Below, in pieces: positions 17,605 to 27,546 of a stretch of DNA of 34,907 nucleotides. The position numbers and the translations under genes are program-made. The notes beneath the pieces are model-generated. The model saw nothing but the letters and a program-made list of their open reading frames with translations. It did not search any database and was not told where the DNA came from. How positions within the stretch are numbered: the first letter of the stretch is position 1; each line of letters starts with the position of its first letter. Origin of the DNA: Rubrivivax sp. (GTDB taxonomy: Bacteria > Pseudomonadota > Gammaproteobacteria > Burkholderiales > Burkholderiaceae_C); the NCBI GenBank assembly GCA_024641945.1, contig JAHECD010000047.1, positions 1 through 34,907 on the forward strand, given 5' to 3'.

Positions 17605-18138
17605 ATGAAGATCTTCGGCATCGCCGGCCGCTCCGGCATGGGCAAGACCACGCTGCTCGAACGCCTGATCCCCGAGATCACCGGGCGCGGCTTGACGGTC
17701 TCGCTCGTCAAGCACAGCCACAAGCACATCGACATCGACCGGCCGGGCAAGGATTCGTACCGCCTGCGCGACGCCGGCTGTGCCGAGGTGTTGCTGCTGG
17801 GACTGGACCGCTGGGCGCTGATGCACGAACTGCGCGGCGCGGCCGAGCCTTCGCTCGACGAACTCGTTCGCCACATGGCACCGTGCGACCTGCTGCTGAT
17901 CGAAGGTTTCAAGGGCGGCGACTTTCCCAAGCTGGAGGTCTGGCGCGCCGGGCCGGGACAGCCGATGTTGTGGCCGGCATGGCCCGGCATCGCCGCGGTG
18001 GCGACCGACGACGCTGGCGCGGCCGTGGCAGCGCACGGCGGCGTGGTGCCCCCGCTGCTCGCGCTGGCGGACGCCGCGGCGATTGCGGATTTCGCACTGG
18101 CGAATGCGCGGGCCTGCGCCGACATCGGATCGGCGTGA
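17605..18138 (+). CDS. mobB: Molybdopterin-guanine dinucleotide biosynthesis adaptor MobB
   Basis: GTP-binding partner of MobA in making the Mo-bis-MGD cofactor. The 177-residue protein starts MKIFGIAGRSGMGKTTLL, with a Walker A at GRSGMGKTT (8-16). The KHSHKHIDIDRPGKDSYRLRDAG segment and the LLLIEGFKGGDFPKLEVWR segment are diagnostic for MobB. The start is chosen as the ATG giving the conserved N-terminus; there is no Shine-Dalgarno, and a weak GACAAT lies 8 nt before the ATG. It is divergent from the bufferin operon and convergent with the second BmpA gene. No other molybdenum gene is nearby, so its position seems unrelated to the surrounding systems. Confidence 0.93.
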   Translation: MKIFGIAGRSGMGKTTLLERLIPEITGRGLTVSLVKHSHKHIDIDRPGKDSYRLRDAGCAEVLLLGLDRWALMHELRGAAEPSLDELVRHMAPCDLLLIEGFKGGDFPKLEVWRAGPGQPMLWPAWPGIAAVATDDAGAAVAAHGGVVPPLLALADAAAIADFALANARACADIGSA

Positions 18139-18168
18139 ATGGGCGTACGGCCGCAGCCGCCAGCGGGT

Positions 18169-18183
18169 CACCGCGACGCGGTG
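18169..18183. terminator. Hairpin between convergent mobB and the second BmpA gene
   Basis: CACCGC, loop GAC, GCGGTG: a perfect 6-bp stem in the 61-bp gap between two convergent genes. Its position suits a bidirectional terminator, but no T-tract is present on either strand. Confidence 0.35.
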
Positions 18184-18199
18184 CCGCGGCGCCCGCACT

Positions 18200-19147
18200 T
18201 CAGCGGCAGGCGTTCGCCACCGTGTAGTCAGTGACCTTCAGCCGCCCGGCCACGATGTCGGCACGCGCGGCTTCCACCCGCGCCTTCATCGCCGGCGTCA
18301 CCAGGCGCGCGTTGTGGCCGTCCATCGCATAGTCGAGCGCACCTTCCTTCAGCCCGAGCGCGGTGATGCCGGGCTTGACGCCGTCGAAGGCGCTCTGCAC
18401 CGCGCGGTCCACGCGCTTGACCATCGACGTGAGCACGTAGCCCGGATGCAGGCCGTTCTGGTTGCTGTCGACGCCGATCGACAGCCGGCGCGCGTCGGCG
18501 GTGGCCTGCATGATGCCCAGCCCGGTGGTGCCGGCGGCGGCGAAGATCACGTCCACGCCCTGCGCCATCTGCGCCTTGGCCAGCTCGGCGCCACGCGCCG
18601 GGTCGGTCCACGCGGCCGGCGTGCTGCCGGTCATTGCGGACACGGTCTGCACGTTCGGGTCGGCATGGCGCGCGCCCTGCTCGTAGCCGCAGAGGAACTT
18701 GCGCACGAGCGGGATGTCCATGCCGCCGACAAAACCGACCTTGTGACTCTGGCTCGCCATCGCGGCCAGCATGCCGACGAGGAAGCTGCCCTCGTGCTCG
18801 CGGAAGACGAAGCTCTGCACGTTGGGCAGGTCGACCACCGCGTCGACGATCGCGAACGGCACCTTCGGAAAGTCGCGTGCCACCTTCTCGATGCTGCTCG
18901 CCTGCGGAAACCCGATGCCCACGATCGGCTGCGCGCCTCGTTCGGCAAAGCGACGCGCCGCCTGCTCGCGCTGCGCGGCGTTGGCGATCTCGAATTCGAA
19001 GTACGGCTTGCCGGTCTGGCGCTTCCAGGCCTCGGCGCCCTCGAACGCGGCCTGGTTGAACGACAGGTCGGCCTTGCCGCCGAGTTCGTAGATCACTGCC
19101 GGCTGGGCCGATGCCCCAACGCCGGCGACCGTCAGCGAAGCCAGCAC
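18200..19147 (-). CDS. BmpA-family nucleoside-binding protein (copy 2), 5' end uncertain
   Basis: Orphan periplasmic binding protein, closely similar to the copy at 8536-9504 over the whole mature region. Shared or near-identical segments include EIANA-QREQA, GGMDIPL-RKF-CGY, TSMVKRVD and GVDSNQN. No ATPase or permease gene accompanies it, so it may share the first importer. No ATG lies in frame at the expected position. The first usable start is GTG at complement 19147, giving 315 residues and a short leader MLASLTVAGVGASA that lacks the basic n-region. The frame upstream reads GRRLAV, which looks like the missing signal-peptide start, and runs directly into repeat element B. CTG at 19153 is another candidate. 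It follows the second TonB-dependent receptor by 83 bp. It may be translated poorly or its start may have been lost. Confidence 0.8.
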   Translation of the reverse strand: MLASLTVAGVGASAQPAVIYELGGKADLSFNQAAFEGAEAWKRQTGKPYFEFEIANAAQREQAARRFAERGAQPIVGIGFPQASSIEKVARDFPKVPFAIVDAVVDLPNVQSFVFREHEGSFLVGMLAAMASQSHKVGFVGGMDIPLVRKFLCGYEQGARHADPNVQTVSAMTGSTPAAWTDPARGAELAKAQMAQGVDVIFAAAGTTGLGIMQATADARRLSIGVDSNQNGLHPGYVLTSMVKRVDRAVQSAFDGVKPGITALGLKEGALDYAMDGHNARLVTPAMKARVEAARADIVAGRLKVTDYTVANACR

Positions 19148-19159
19148 CGCCAGGCGGCG

Positions 19160-19230
19160 GCCGCGGATCCGGCTTGGCCGGTCCGCGGGCTGCGTCCCCT
19201 GGGCGGAGTGCCGAAGGCGCTTCGGGGGGG
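19160..19230. repeat. GC-rich intergenic repeat element, copy B
   Basis: Shares GCCGCGGATCCGGCT exactly with the element at 28872-28948 and continues to match it, with substitutions, through TCCGC, CCCC-TGGG and a terminal G-run. Both copies end at or within a few bases of the stop codon of a minus-strand gene. CCGGC-TTG-GCCGG forms a hairpin inside it. It fills the whole gap between the receptor and the second BmpA gene and seems to displace the latter's start codon. Confidence 0.65.
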
Positions 19231-21549
19231 TCAGAACGACGCCTTGAATTGCAGGCCCCAGGTGCGCGGCTCGTTGATGAAGCCGGTGAGGTTGTCGAAG
19301 TCGATGCCGCCGACGATGCGGATCTGGTTCGTGATGTTGCGGCCGAAGATCGCGGCGTCGTACTTGCCGTTGCCCCACGTGTAGCCCACGCGGATGCCGC
19401 CCTCGGTGAGCGGCTTGCCGGTGAATTCCTTCGACTCGTAGAGGAAGAAGTTGATCTTGCTGCGGTACACCCAGTCGGTATAGACGTACATCTCGCCATC
19501 GGCCACCGGCTGCGAGTACCTGAGCGTGAAGTTCAGCGTGGTCTTGGGCGCCTGCGGCAGCGGGTTGCCGTTGATGTTGGCGGTGGTTGCGGTGGGCTGC
19601 GGGTCGAGCACGGTGCAGTTCGGGCTGGTCACGTACTGGCCGTTGCCGCACACCGAGACGACGAGGCTCGGGTCCTTGATCTTGGTGTCGTTGTAGCCCA
19701 CGCCGACGCTGGCGAGCAGGTTGTCGGTGAGGTACGCCTGCAGGTCGAGCTCGAAGCCCTGGCCGGTGGCCTTCTTTGCGTTGAGCAGCACGTTGGCGTT
19801 GCCGGTGGCGCCGCCCACCGCGGTGAGCTGCAGGTCCTTGACGGTGTAGTTGAAGACCCCGAAATTCAGCCGCGCGCGTCGGTCGAAGAGATCGGCCTTG
19901 ATGCCGGCCTCGACCGACGTCACGTTCTCGGGCTTGCCGATCGACTGGTCGTTGAATGCGCCCGCGCCCTGCACGCTCGAGGCGCGGAAGCCGGTGGCCG
20001 CGCGCGCATAGAGGTTGGTGTTCTTGTCGAGCGCGTAGGTGCCGCTCAGGTCCCAGTTGAGTTTCTTGTCCGACGTCTTGGCGGACGTGTCGCCGAGCGC
20101 GGCCAGGTCGGCCAGGCTGCAGCGCGGCGGCGCGGGGATGGCGCCGATCGTCGGCCCGATGCAGGGCACGAAGGCGCTGCTGTTGTAGTCCTCGATGGCG
20201 AACGTCTTCTTGTCCCAGGTGTAGCGCAACCCGCCGCGCAGCTTGAGCTGCGGCGTCACGGCGTAGTTCACGGCGCCGAAGATCGCATAGGCATCGTTCT
20301 TCTGGCGCACCCGCTCGTAGCCCTGCTGGGCGTTGCCCGCGGTGGAGTCGTAGTCGAAGCTCTCGATCTTGTAGTCTTCCTTGAAGAAGTACACGCCGCC
20401 CTGCCAGCTCAGCGGGCCACTCGCGTTGGATTCGAGGCGCAGCTCCTGCGTCCACTGGCTGTGCTTGGGCATGCCGTCGGCGGTCTCGGAGTAGAACGGG
20501 ATCGCGCCCGCGCCGCCGCCGAAGTTGTATGGCGGCGGCCCGCCGTCGATGTCGCCGCGGCTGTAGGTCTTGACGTGTTCGTAGCCGGTGATCGAGTGCA
20601 GCGTCACGTCGCCCAGGTTCCATTTCAGGCGCAGGTTGGCGCCCTGGTTCTGCAGCTCCGAATGGTTGATGCCGTCGAAGGCGACCTTGCGCTCGTCGAA
20701 GCCGGGGATGAAATCGTTCGTGCCCGGCTGGATGATGTTGGCGCGGAACAGGCGCGCCGAGCCGTCGTAGTCGCGCGCGTGCACGTTGAACAGGGCGCTG
20801 AAATCCTTGCTGGGCTCGAACAGCCACTGCAGGCGCAGCGCGTTGTCGCGGTAGCCCTCGAACTCCTTCGTCGGGCCGGCGGCGAGGGTGTTCTTCACCC
20901 AGTCGTCGCGGGTCTGGCTCAGCACCGAAAGGCGCAGTCCGGACTGGCTCGAAACCGGCAGGTTCAGCACGCCCTCGGCGTTGATGCTGCTGAACGTGCC
21001 CAACGAGACGCTGCCATAGCCGCCGAGCGCCTTGAGCGAAGGGCGCATCGAATCGAACTTGACCACGCCTGCGGGCGTATTGCGGCCGAAGAGCGAGCCC
21101 TGCGGGCCGCGCAGCACCTCGATGCGGTCGAGGTCGAAGGCGGGGAAGCCCTTCAGGATGGGGTTCTCCTGCACGACGTCGTCGTACACCAGCGAGACCG
21201 GCTGCGACGCGTTCAGGCGGAAATCGGTATTGCCGTAGCCGCGCAGGTAGAAACGCGGGAACGCCCGGCCGAACGACGATTCGATGTTCAGGCTCGGCAC
21301 ACGGCCGGCGAGCATGCGGATGTCCTGCCCGCCCGTATTGAGCGAGTCGAGCAGTTCGGCGCCGATCGTGCTGACCGAGCTGGGAATGTCCTGCAGGTTC
21401 TCGGCGCGGCGCTCGGCGGTCACGGTGATGACGGTGAGCTTGCCGCTTTCGGCGGTCGCGGCCTGGGCCCATGCACCAGAGGGCAGCATCGCCGCGAGCG
21501 ACGCCGCGGCGACAAGGTGCAGGGTCAGTGGGCCGGATCGGTGATTCAT
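19231..21549 (-). CDS. TonB-dependent receptor
   Basis: Outer-membrane active-transport receptor of 772 residues, substrate unknown. A signal peptide ends in GAWAQ. A TonB-box-like LTVITVTAERR follows (about 38-48). The plug domain runs through LLDSLNTGGQDIRMLAGRVP, LRGYGNTDFRLN and RIEVLRGPQGSLFGRNTPAG, and a 22-strand-type barrel ends in FKASF with a C-terminal aromatic. The start has GAGGAG 5 nt upstream. It belongs to the classical siderophore/vitamin/nutrient type, unlike the larger Oar-like receptor at 10870. The BmpA-type nucleoside-binding protein encoded directly downstream suggests that the pair handles nucleoside-like compounds, which is inference. Confidence 0.92.
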   Translation of the reverse strand: MNHRSGPLTLHLVAAASLAAMLPSGAWAQAATAESGKLTVITVTAERRAENLQDIPSSVSTIGAELLDSLNTGGQDIRMLAGRVPSLNIESSFGRAFPRFYLRGYGNTDFRLNASQPVSLVYDDVVQENPILKGFPAFDLDRIEVLRGPQGSLFGRNTPAGVVKFDSMRPSLKALGGYGSVSLGTFSSINAEGVLNLPVSSQSGLRLSVLSQTRDDWVKNTLAAGPTKEFEGYRDNALRLQWLFEPSKDFSALFNVHARDYDGSARLFRANIIQPGTNDFIPGFDERKVAFDGINHSELQNQGANLRLKWNLGDVTLHSITGYEHVKTYSRGDIDGGPPPYNFGGGAGAIPFYSETADGMPKHSQWTQELRLESNASGPLSWQGGVYFFKEDYKIESFDYDSTAGNAQQGYERVRQKNDAYAIFGAVNYAVTPQLKLRGGLRYTWDKKTFAIEDYNSSAFVPCIGPTIGAIPAPPRCSLADLAALGDTSAKTSDKKLNWDLSGTYALDKNTNLYARAATGFRASSVQGAGAFNDQSIGKPENVTSVEAGIKADLFDRRARLNFGVFNYTVKDLQLTAVGGATGNANVLLNAKKATGQGFELDLQAYLTDNLLASVGVGYNDTKIKDPSLVVSVCGNGQYVTSPNCTVLDPQPTATTANINGNPLPQAPKTTLNFTLRYSQPVADGEMYVYTDWVYRSKINFFLYESKEFTGKPLTEGGIRVGYTWGNGKYDAAIFGRNITNQIRIVGGIDFDNLTGFINEPRTWGLQFKASF

Positions 21550-21689
21550 GGGGGCTCCTCGTTAGGGGTGGTCGATTGGTGCAATCCGCATGCCACGTTG
21601 GTGCGAAGGCGCCCGGCCGAACGGGCGGGCGTGACGCTTGCATCGGGACTGGCGTATCGTCACCGGCTTGCCAACGGTCGTCAATTGCA

Positions 21690-22946
21690 ATGGGCCAACC
21701 CGATTCGCCTTCACGCCACATCCGTCTGACGTCGCATCCCGGCCAGGGAACGGCCGGCGCGCCGGCGCTGCACTGGGGCGCCGCCGACCCGCTGGAGCGC
21801 GGCCCGATCGTGGGCACCACGGCCAACCGCAGCCAGCGCAACGTGGTCGGCACGCACAGCGGGAGCTACGGCGTGTACCGCGCGCTGGCGGTCGCGGCGG
21901 GCAGCCTCGTTCGCGGGCACCGCGCCGACCTCACCGACACGTCGCCGACCGACCTGGTGGGCCCGAATCCCCAATGGGGCGACGGCGAGAAGATCGTCTC
22001 GATCGACCCCTGGGGCGCATCCGTGCAGAAGGTGTATGCCGACTATCTGGCCGAGGGCTACGACATCCGGCCGACGATCGCGGTGACCAAGGCGCACGTG
22101 CACCTGCCCGAGATCCGACAGGCCATCGCCTTCCAGCGCTTGCAGGCCGACGGCCGCTACCTGCTCGACGACGCCTCGGCGTCCGTGACCAAGATTGCGA
22201 TCGAGCCCGTGTGGTGGCTGCCCGGCGTGGCGCGCCGCTTCAAGGTGAGCGAAGGCGACCTGCGCCGCGCGCTGTTCGAAGAGACGGGCGGCATGTATCC
22301 CGAACTGGTGACGCGCAGCGACATCGAGGTCTTCCTGCCCCCGATCGGCGGGCAGACCCTGTACGTCTTCGGCGACGTGCGCGCGCTGGCCGACCCGAGC
22401 ATCACGCTCACCGCCCGTGTGCACGACGAGTGCAACGGCTCGGACGTCTTCGGCTCGGACATCTGCACCTGCCGCCCCTACCTGACCCACGCGATCGAGG
22501 AATGCATCCAGGGCGCGCAGAAGGGCGGCGTCGGCCTCATTGCGTACAGCCGCAAGGAGGGCCGTGCGCTGGGCGAGGTGACCAAGTTCCTCGTCTACAA
22601 CGCCCGCAAGCGGCAAGAAGGCGGCGACCGCGCCGACAAGTATTTCCTGCGCACCGAATGTGTGGCCGGGGTGCAGGACATGCGCTTCCAGGAACTGATG
22701 CCCGACGTGCTGCATTGGCTGGGCATTCGCAAGATCCACCGGCTGGTGAGCATGAGCAACGACAAGTACGACGCGATCACGGGCAGCGGCATCGAGGTCG
22801 GCGAACGCGTGAAGATTCCGGACGCGCTGGTGCCGGCCGACGCCAAGGTCGAGATCGAGGCCAAGATCGCGGCCGGTTATTTCACCGACGGTGCCGTGCC
22901 CACGGGCGCGGACCTGGCACAAGTGAAGGGGCGCGCACTTGAGTGA
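21690..22946 (+). CDS. URC1-type GTP cyclohydrolase II homologue, uracil catabolism
   Basis: Homologue of RibA that in fungi and many bacteria works in the URC route of uracil degradation rather than in riboflavin synthesis. The 418-residue protein has a long N-terminal extension (HWGAADPLERGPIVGTTANRS and onward) not found in RibA. The GCH-II core follows, with the zinc triad Cys248-x10-Cys259-x-Cys261 (VHDECNGSD, then ICTCR) and the catalytic-arginine segment SRKEGRALGE. These residues imply ring-opening chemistry on a nucleotide. The downstream gene is URC4 with an 8-bp overlap, and this pairing is the main reason for preferring URC1 over RibA. No good Shine-Dalgarno precedes the ATG, and the frame is open further upstream, so the start is only likely. 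Confidence 0.88.
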   Translation: MGQPDSPSRHIRLTSHPGQGTAGAPALHWGAADPLERGPIVGTTANRSQRNVVGTHSGSYGVYRALAVAAGSLVRGHRADLTDTSPTDLVGPNPQWGDGEKIVSIDPWGASVQKVYADYLAEGYDIRPTIAVTKAHVHLPEIRQAIAFQRLQADGRYLLDDASASVTKIAIEPVWWLPGVARRFKVSEGDLRRALFEETGGMYPELVTRSDIEVFLPPIGGQTLYVFGDVRALADPSITLTARVHDECNGSDVFGSDICTCRPYLTHAIEECIQGAQKGGVGLIAYSRKEGRALGEVTKFLVYNARKRQEGGDRADKYFLRTECVAGVQDMRFQELMPDVLHWLGIRKIHRLVSMSNDKYDAITGSGIEVGERVKIPDALVPADAKVEIEAKIAAGYFTDGAVPTGADLAQVKGRALE

Positions 22947-24402
22947 TGCCAGCACGACGGTGCACCCCACGCGGGCCGACCTGCCACGCGACGTACTCGC
23001 ACCGCTGCGCGACCCCGCGACGATCCGGCTGCGCTGTGCGGCCATCACGCGCGCGGTGCAGGAGCACCGCTCGGCGCATTTCACGATCGACCGCACGCGC
23101 CTGGCCGACGCGGCGCACCGCGTGGCCGAGATCACGCGCGAGCGCTACCCCGACCTGAAGATCCCGTACCACAGCCGCTGGCGCCACTTCGAGGCCGGCG
23201 GCGTGGACCGCCGGGCCGAACTCGACCAACTGCTCGCCGGTCGCAGCGTGGCCGAGAGCGCGCGGGCGCGCATCGACCTCACCGTGATCAGCGTGCTGCT
23301 CGATGCCGGCGCCGGTGCGCAGTGGAAATATACCGAGCGCCCCGGCGTGGTCGCACCGCTGGCACTGCCGGTGCAGCGCCAGCAGCGCGAGGACCTGCTG
23401 TCGATGCTGGGGCAGGCGGCAGGCTCGCCGCTCGCCGATGATGCGGCCGGCGGCACCGCGCAGGCACCCGCAGCGGGTGCTGCGTCGGCATCCGAGCCCG
23501 CGCCAACGCCAGTGGCCGTCGAGCCCGCGCACGGCGTCTACACACGCTCCGAAGGTCTCGGCGTGGCGACGTTCCGTGCGTTCGTCGACGGCGTCTTCTC
23601 GTCATCGCGCGAAGATCCGCTGCGGGTGGACGCGCAGGTGCTCGAGCGCCTGGACACTGCTGCGCTGCGCGCGGTCTTCCAGGCCGGGCCGTCCAACGCG
23701 CTGGTCGGGCTCGATGGGCGCGCCGACCTGCTGCGCCGCCTGGGCACGGTGCTCTCGCAGCTGGCACTTGCCCGTGGTGGCGAGGCGCGTCCGGGCCGGC
23801 TCTACGACACGCTCACGCTGGACGGCACGCGCAGCGCGCTGCCCGCAGCCGACATCCTGGGCCAGCTGCTGCGCGACTACGCGCCCATCTGGCGCAGCGG
23901 CAGCCAGGTCCAGGGCCTGCCGGCGGGCGACGTCTGGCCGCACGGCTGGGCCGGTGCCGAGACGCCGGCCGGCCGCGACGGCACCACGTCGGGCTGGGTG
24001 CCGTTTCACAAACTCAGCCAGTGGATGACCTATTCGCTGCTCGAACCGCTTGAATGGGCCGGCGTACAGGTGACGGGGCTCGATGCGCTGACGGGGCTGC
24101 CCGAATACCGCAACGGCGGCTTGCTGCTCGACTGCGGCGTGATCGTGCCGCGTGCCGCGCGCGACCTCGAAAAGACCTACAAGCCGGGCAGCGACTTCGT
24201 CGTCGAGTGGCGTGCGCTCACGGTGACGCTGCTCGACGAACTCGCGTTGCTCGTGCGCCAGCAGCTCGGCCCGTCGGCGGCGAACCTGCCGCTGGCCTGC
24301 ATCCTCGAAGGCGGCACCTGGGCCGCAGGCCGTCAGACCGCGCAGGCGCTGCGCGCGGGTGCGCCGCCGTTCGCGATCGACAGCGACGGCACGGTGTTCT
24401 AG
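22939..24402 (+). CDS. URC4/Urg3 family protein (DUF1688), uracil catabolism
   Basis: Second hallmark protein of the URC pathway; its reaction is not firmly established. The 487-residue protein has no familiar catalytic motif visible. Conserved-looking parts are LKIPYHSRWRHFEAGG near residue 80, an Ala/Pro-rich linker around 160-190, a VYTRSEGLGVATFRAFVDG segment after it, and PFHKLSQWMTYSLLEPLEWAG around 355-375. The start is TTG at 22939, with AAGGGG 7 nt upstream and overlapping the URC1 stop; a GTG seven codons later is the alternative. The overlap shows translational coupling with URC1. A nested hairpin follows the stop. Confidence 0.88.
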   Translation: MSDASTTVHPTRADLPRDVLAPLRDPATIRLRCAAITRAVQEHRSAHFTIDRTRLADAAHRVAEITRERYPDLKIPYHSRWRHFEAGGVDRRAELDQLLAGRSVAESARARIDLTVISVLLDAGAGAQWKYTERPGVVAPLALPVQRQQREDLLSMLGQAAGSPLADDAAGGTAQAPAAGAASASEPAPTPVAVEPAHGVYTRSEGLGVATFRAFVDGVFSSSREDPLRVDAQVLERLDTAALRAVFQAGPSNALVGLDGRADLLRRLGTVLSQLALARGGEARPGRLYDTLTLDGTRSALPAADILGQLLRDYAPIWRSGSQVQGLPAGDVWPHGWAGAETPAGRDGTTSGWVPFHKLSQWMTYSLLEPLEWAGVQVTGLDALTGLPEYRNGGLLLDCGVIVPRAARDLEKTYKPGSDFVVEWRALTVTLLDELALLVRQQLGPSAANLPLACILEGGTWAAGRQTAQALRAGAPPFAIDSDGTVF

Positions 24403-24434
24403 GGTGCCGTCCCGCAGGTATCTGCCCGGTGCGC

Positions 24435-24476
24435 GGGCCGCCAAGGGACCGGCGCGTTAGCGCCAACGGGCGGCCC
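24435..24476 (+). repeat. Nested palindrome after the URC4 gene
   Basis: Outer arms GGGCCGCC (24435-24442) and GGCGGCCC (24469-24476) enclose an inner hairpin GGCGC-GTTA-GCGCC (24451-24464). It lies in the 78-bp gap before the XRE regulator, 4 bp from that gene's ATG. It could be a terminator, a REP-like element or the operator of the regulator. Confidence 0.5.
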
Positions 24477-24480
24477 GACG

Positions 24481-26682
<2,202 letters not shown>

Positions 26683-26685
26683 GCT

Positions 26686-27546
26686 CTACCGGGCACGGCC
26701 ACGCCGCAGCGCCGATGCCACGCCGAGTGCCAGCGCGATCACGAGCAGCGAGATGCCGGTGGTCAACGTGCCCAGGGCGTAGATCGCCGGCGTCGTCACT
26801 GTCGTGGTCAGGCCCTGCAGTTCCAGCGGCAGCGTATTCAGGTCGCCGATGGCCTGCGACGAGCGCGCGATCTCGTCCCAGCTGAGCGTGAAGCCGAACA
26901 TGCCGATGCCCACGACCGACGGCCCGATCAGTGGCAGCACCACGTGCAGGAACGTCTGCCAAGGCGTTGCACCTTGATCGCGCGCGGCCTCCTCGTAGGC
27001 CGGGTTGAACCTGTTGAAGACCGCAAACATGATCAGCAGCCCGAACGGGAGCGTCCACGTGAGATGTGCGCCCAGCCCGGACGTGAACAGGCCGAGCGAC
27101 GTGGTGTACGACTCCAGCATCGACGTGGCGCCGACCGCCTCGAGCAGCCACTTGATGCCGCCGTCGAGCAGGCGGAACTGCAACCCGATGCCGAGCGACA
27201 CGATGATCGACGGCATGATGAGGCTGGCCACCGTCACGAAGAACAGTGTGTCACCGCCCGCGAGTTTCTTGCGGAAAGCCAGCCCGGCGCCGAGCGACAG
27301 CACCACCGTGAGCACCATCACGACCGCGCCGAGTGCGAGCGAGCGCTTGAGTGCCGCGCCGATATCGACCACGCCGAGCCCCTCCCACAGTTCCGCATAC
27401 CAGTGCGTCGACCACCCCCGCATCGGAAACGTGAGCCCGCCTTCGGGCCCCTGAAAACTCAGCACGAAGATCGTGATCACCGGGCCATAGAGAAACAGCA
27501 CGAAGAGCGCGAAGACAAATGCCAGCGGCCAGAAGCCCTTCTTCAT
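26686..27546 (-). CDS. Spermidine/putrescine-type ABC permease, PotC-like
   Basis: Inner-membrane permease of 286 residues starting MKKGFWPLAFVFALF, with AAGGAG 7 nt upstream of the ATG. Six hydrophobic segments are apparent. The EAA loop that contacts the ATPase is EEAARDQGATPWQTFLHVVLPL at roughly residues 185-206. The open frame continues far upstream through the repeat element and is not coding there. The gene belongs with the permease at 27932, the binding protein and the ATPase, but a 385-bp gap holding a long inverted repeat separates it from the other permease. Its expression may therefore depend on read-through. Substrate is not deducible from this protein. Confidence 0.92.
   Translation of the reverse strand: MKKGFWPLAFVFALFVLFLYGPVITIFVLSFQGPEGGLTFPMRGWSTHWYAELWEGLGVVDIGAALKRSLALGAVVMVLTVVLSLGAGLAFRKKLAGGDTLFFVTVASLIMPSIIVSLGIGLQFRLLDGGIKWLLEAVGATSMLESYTTSLGLFTSGLGAHLTWTLPFGLLIMFAVFNRFNPAYEEAARDQGATPWQTFLHVVLPLIGPSVVGIGMFGFTLSWDEIARSSQAIGDLNTLPLELQGLTTTVTTPAIYALGTLTTGISLLVIALALGVASALRRGRAR

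Noticed and set aside
18200..21853. A continuous 1217-codon frame suggesting a receptor-BmpA fusion
   Set aside because: The frame over the receptor gene is not the receptor's frame and has no domain content; only the last part is the BmpA-family protein.
21690..22946. Riboflavin-pathway RibA
   Set aside because: The long N-terminal extension and the overlap with a DUF1688 gene fit URC1; no other rib gene is near. RibA activity cannot be fully excluded from sequence.
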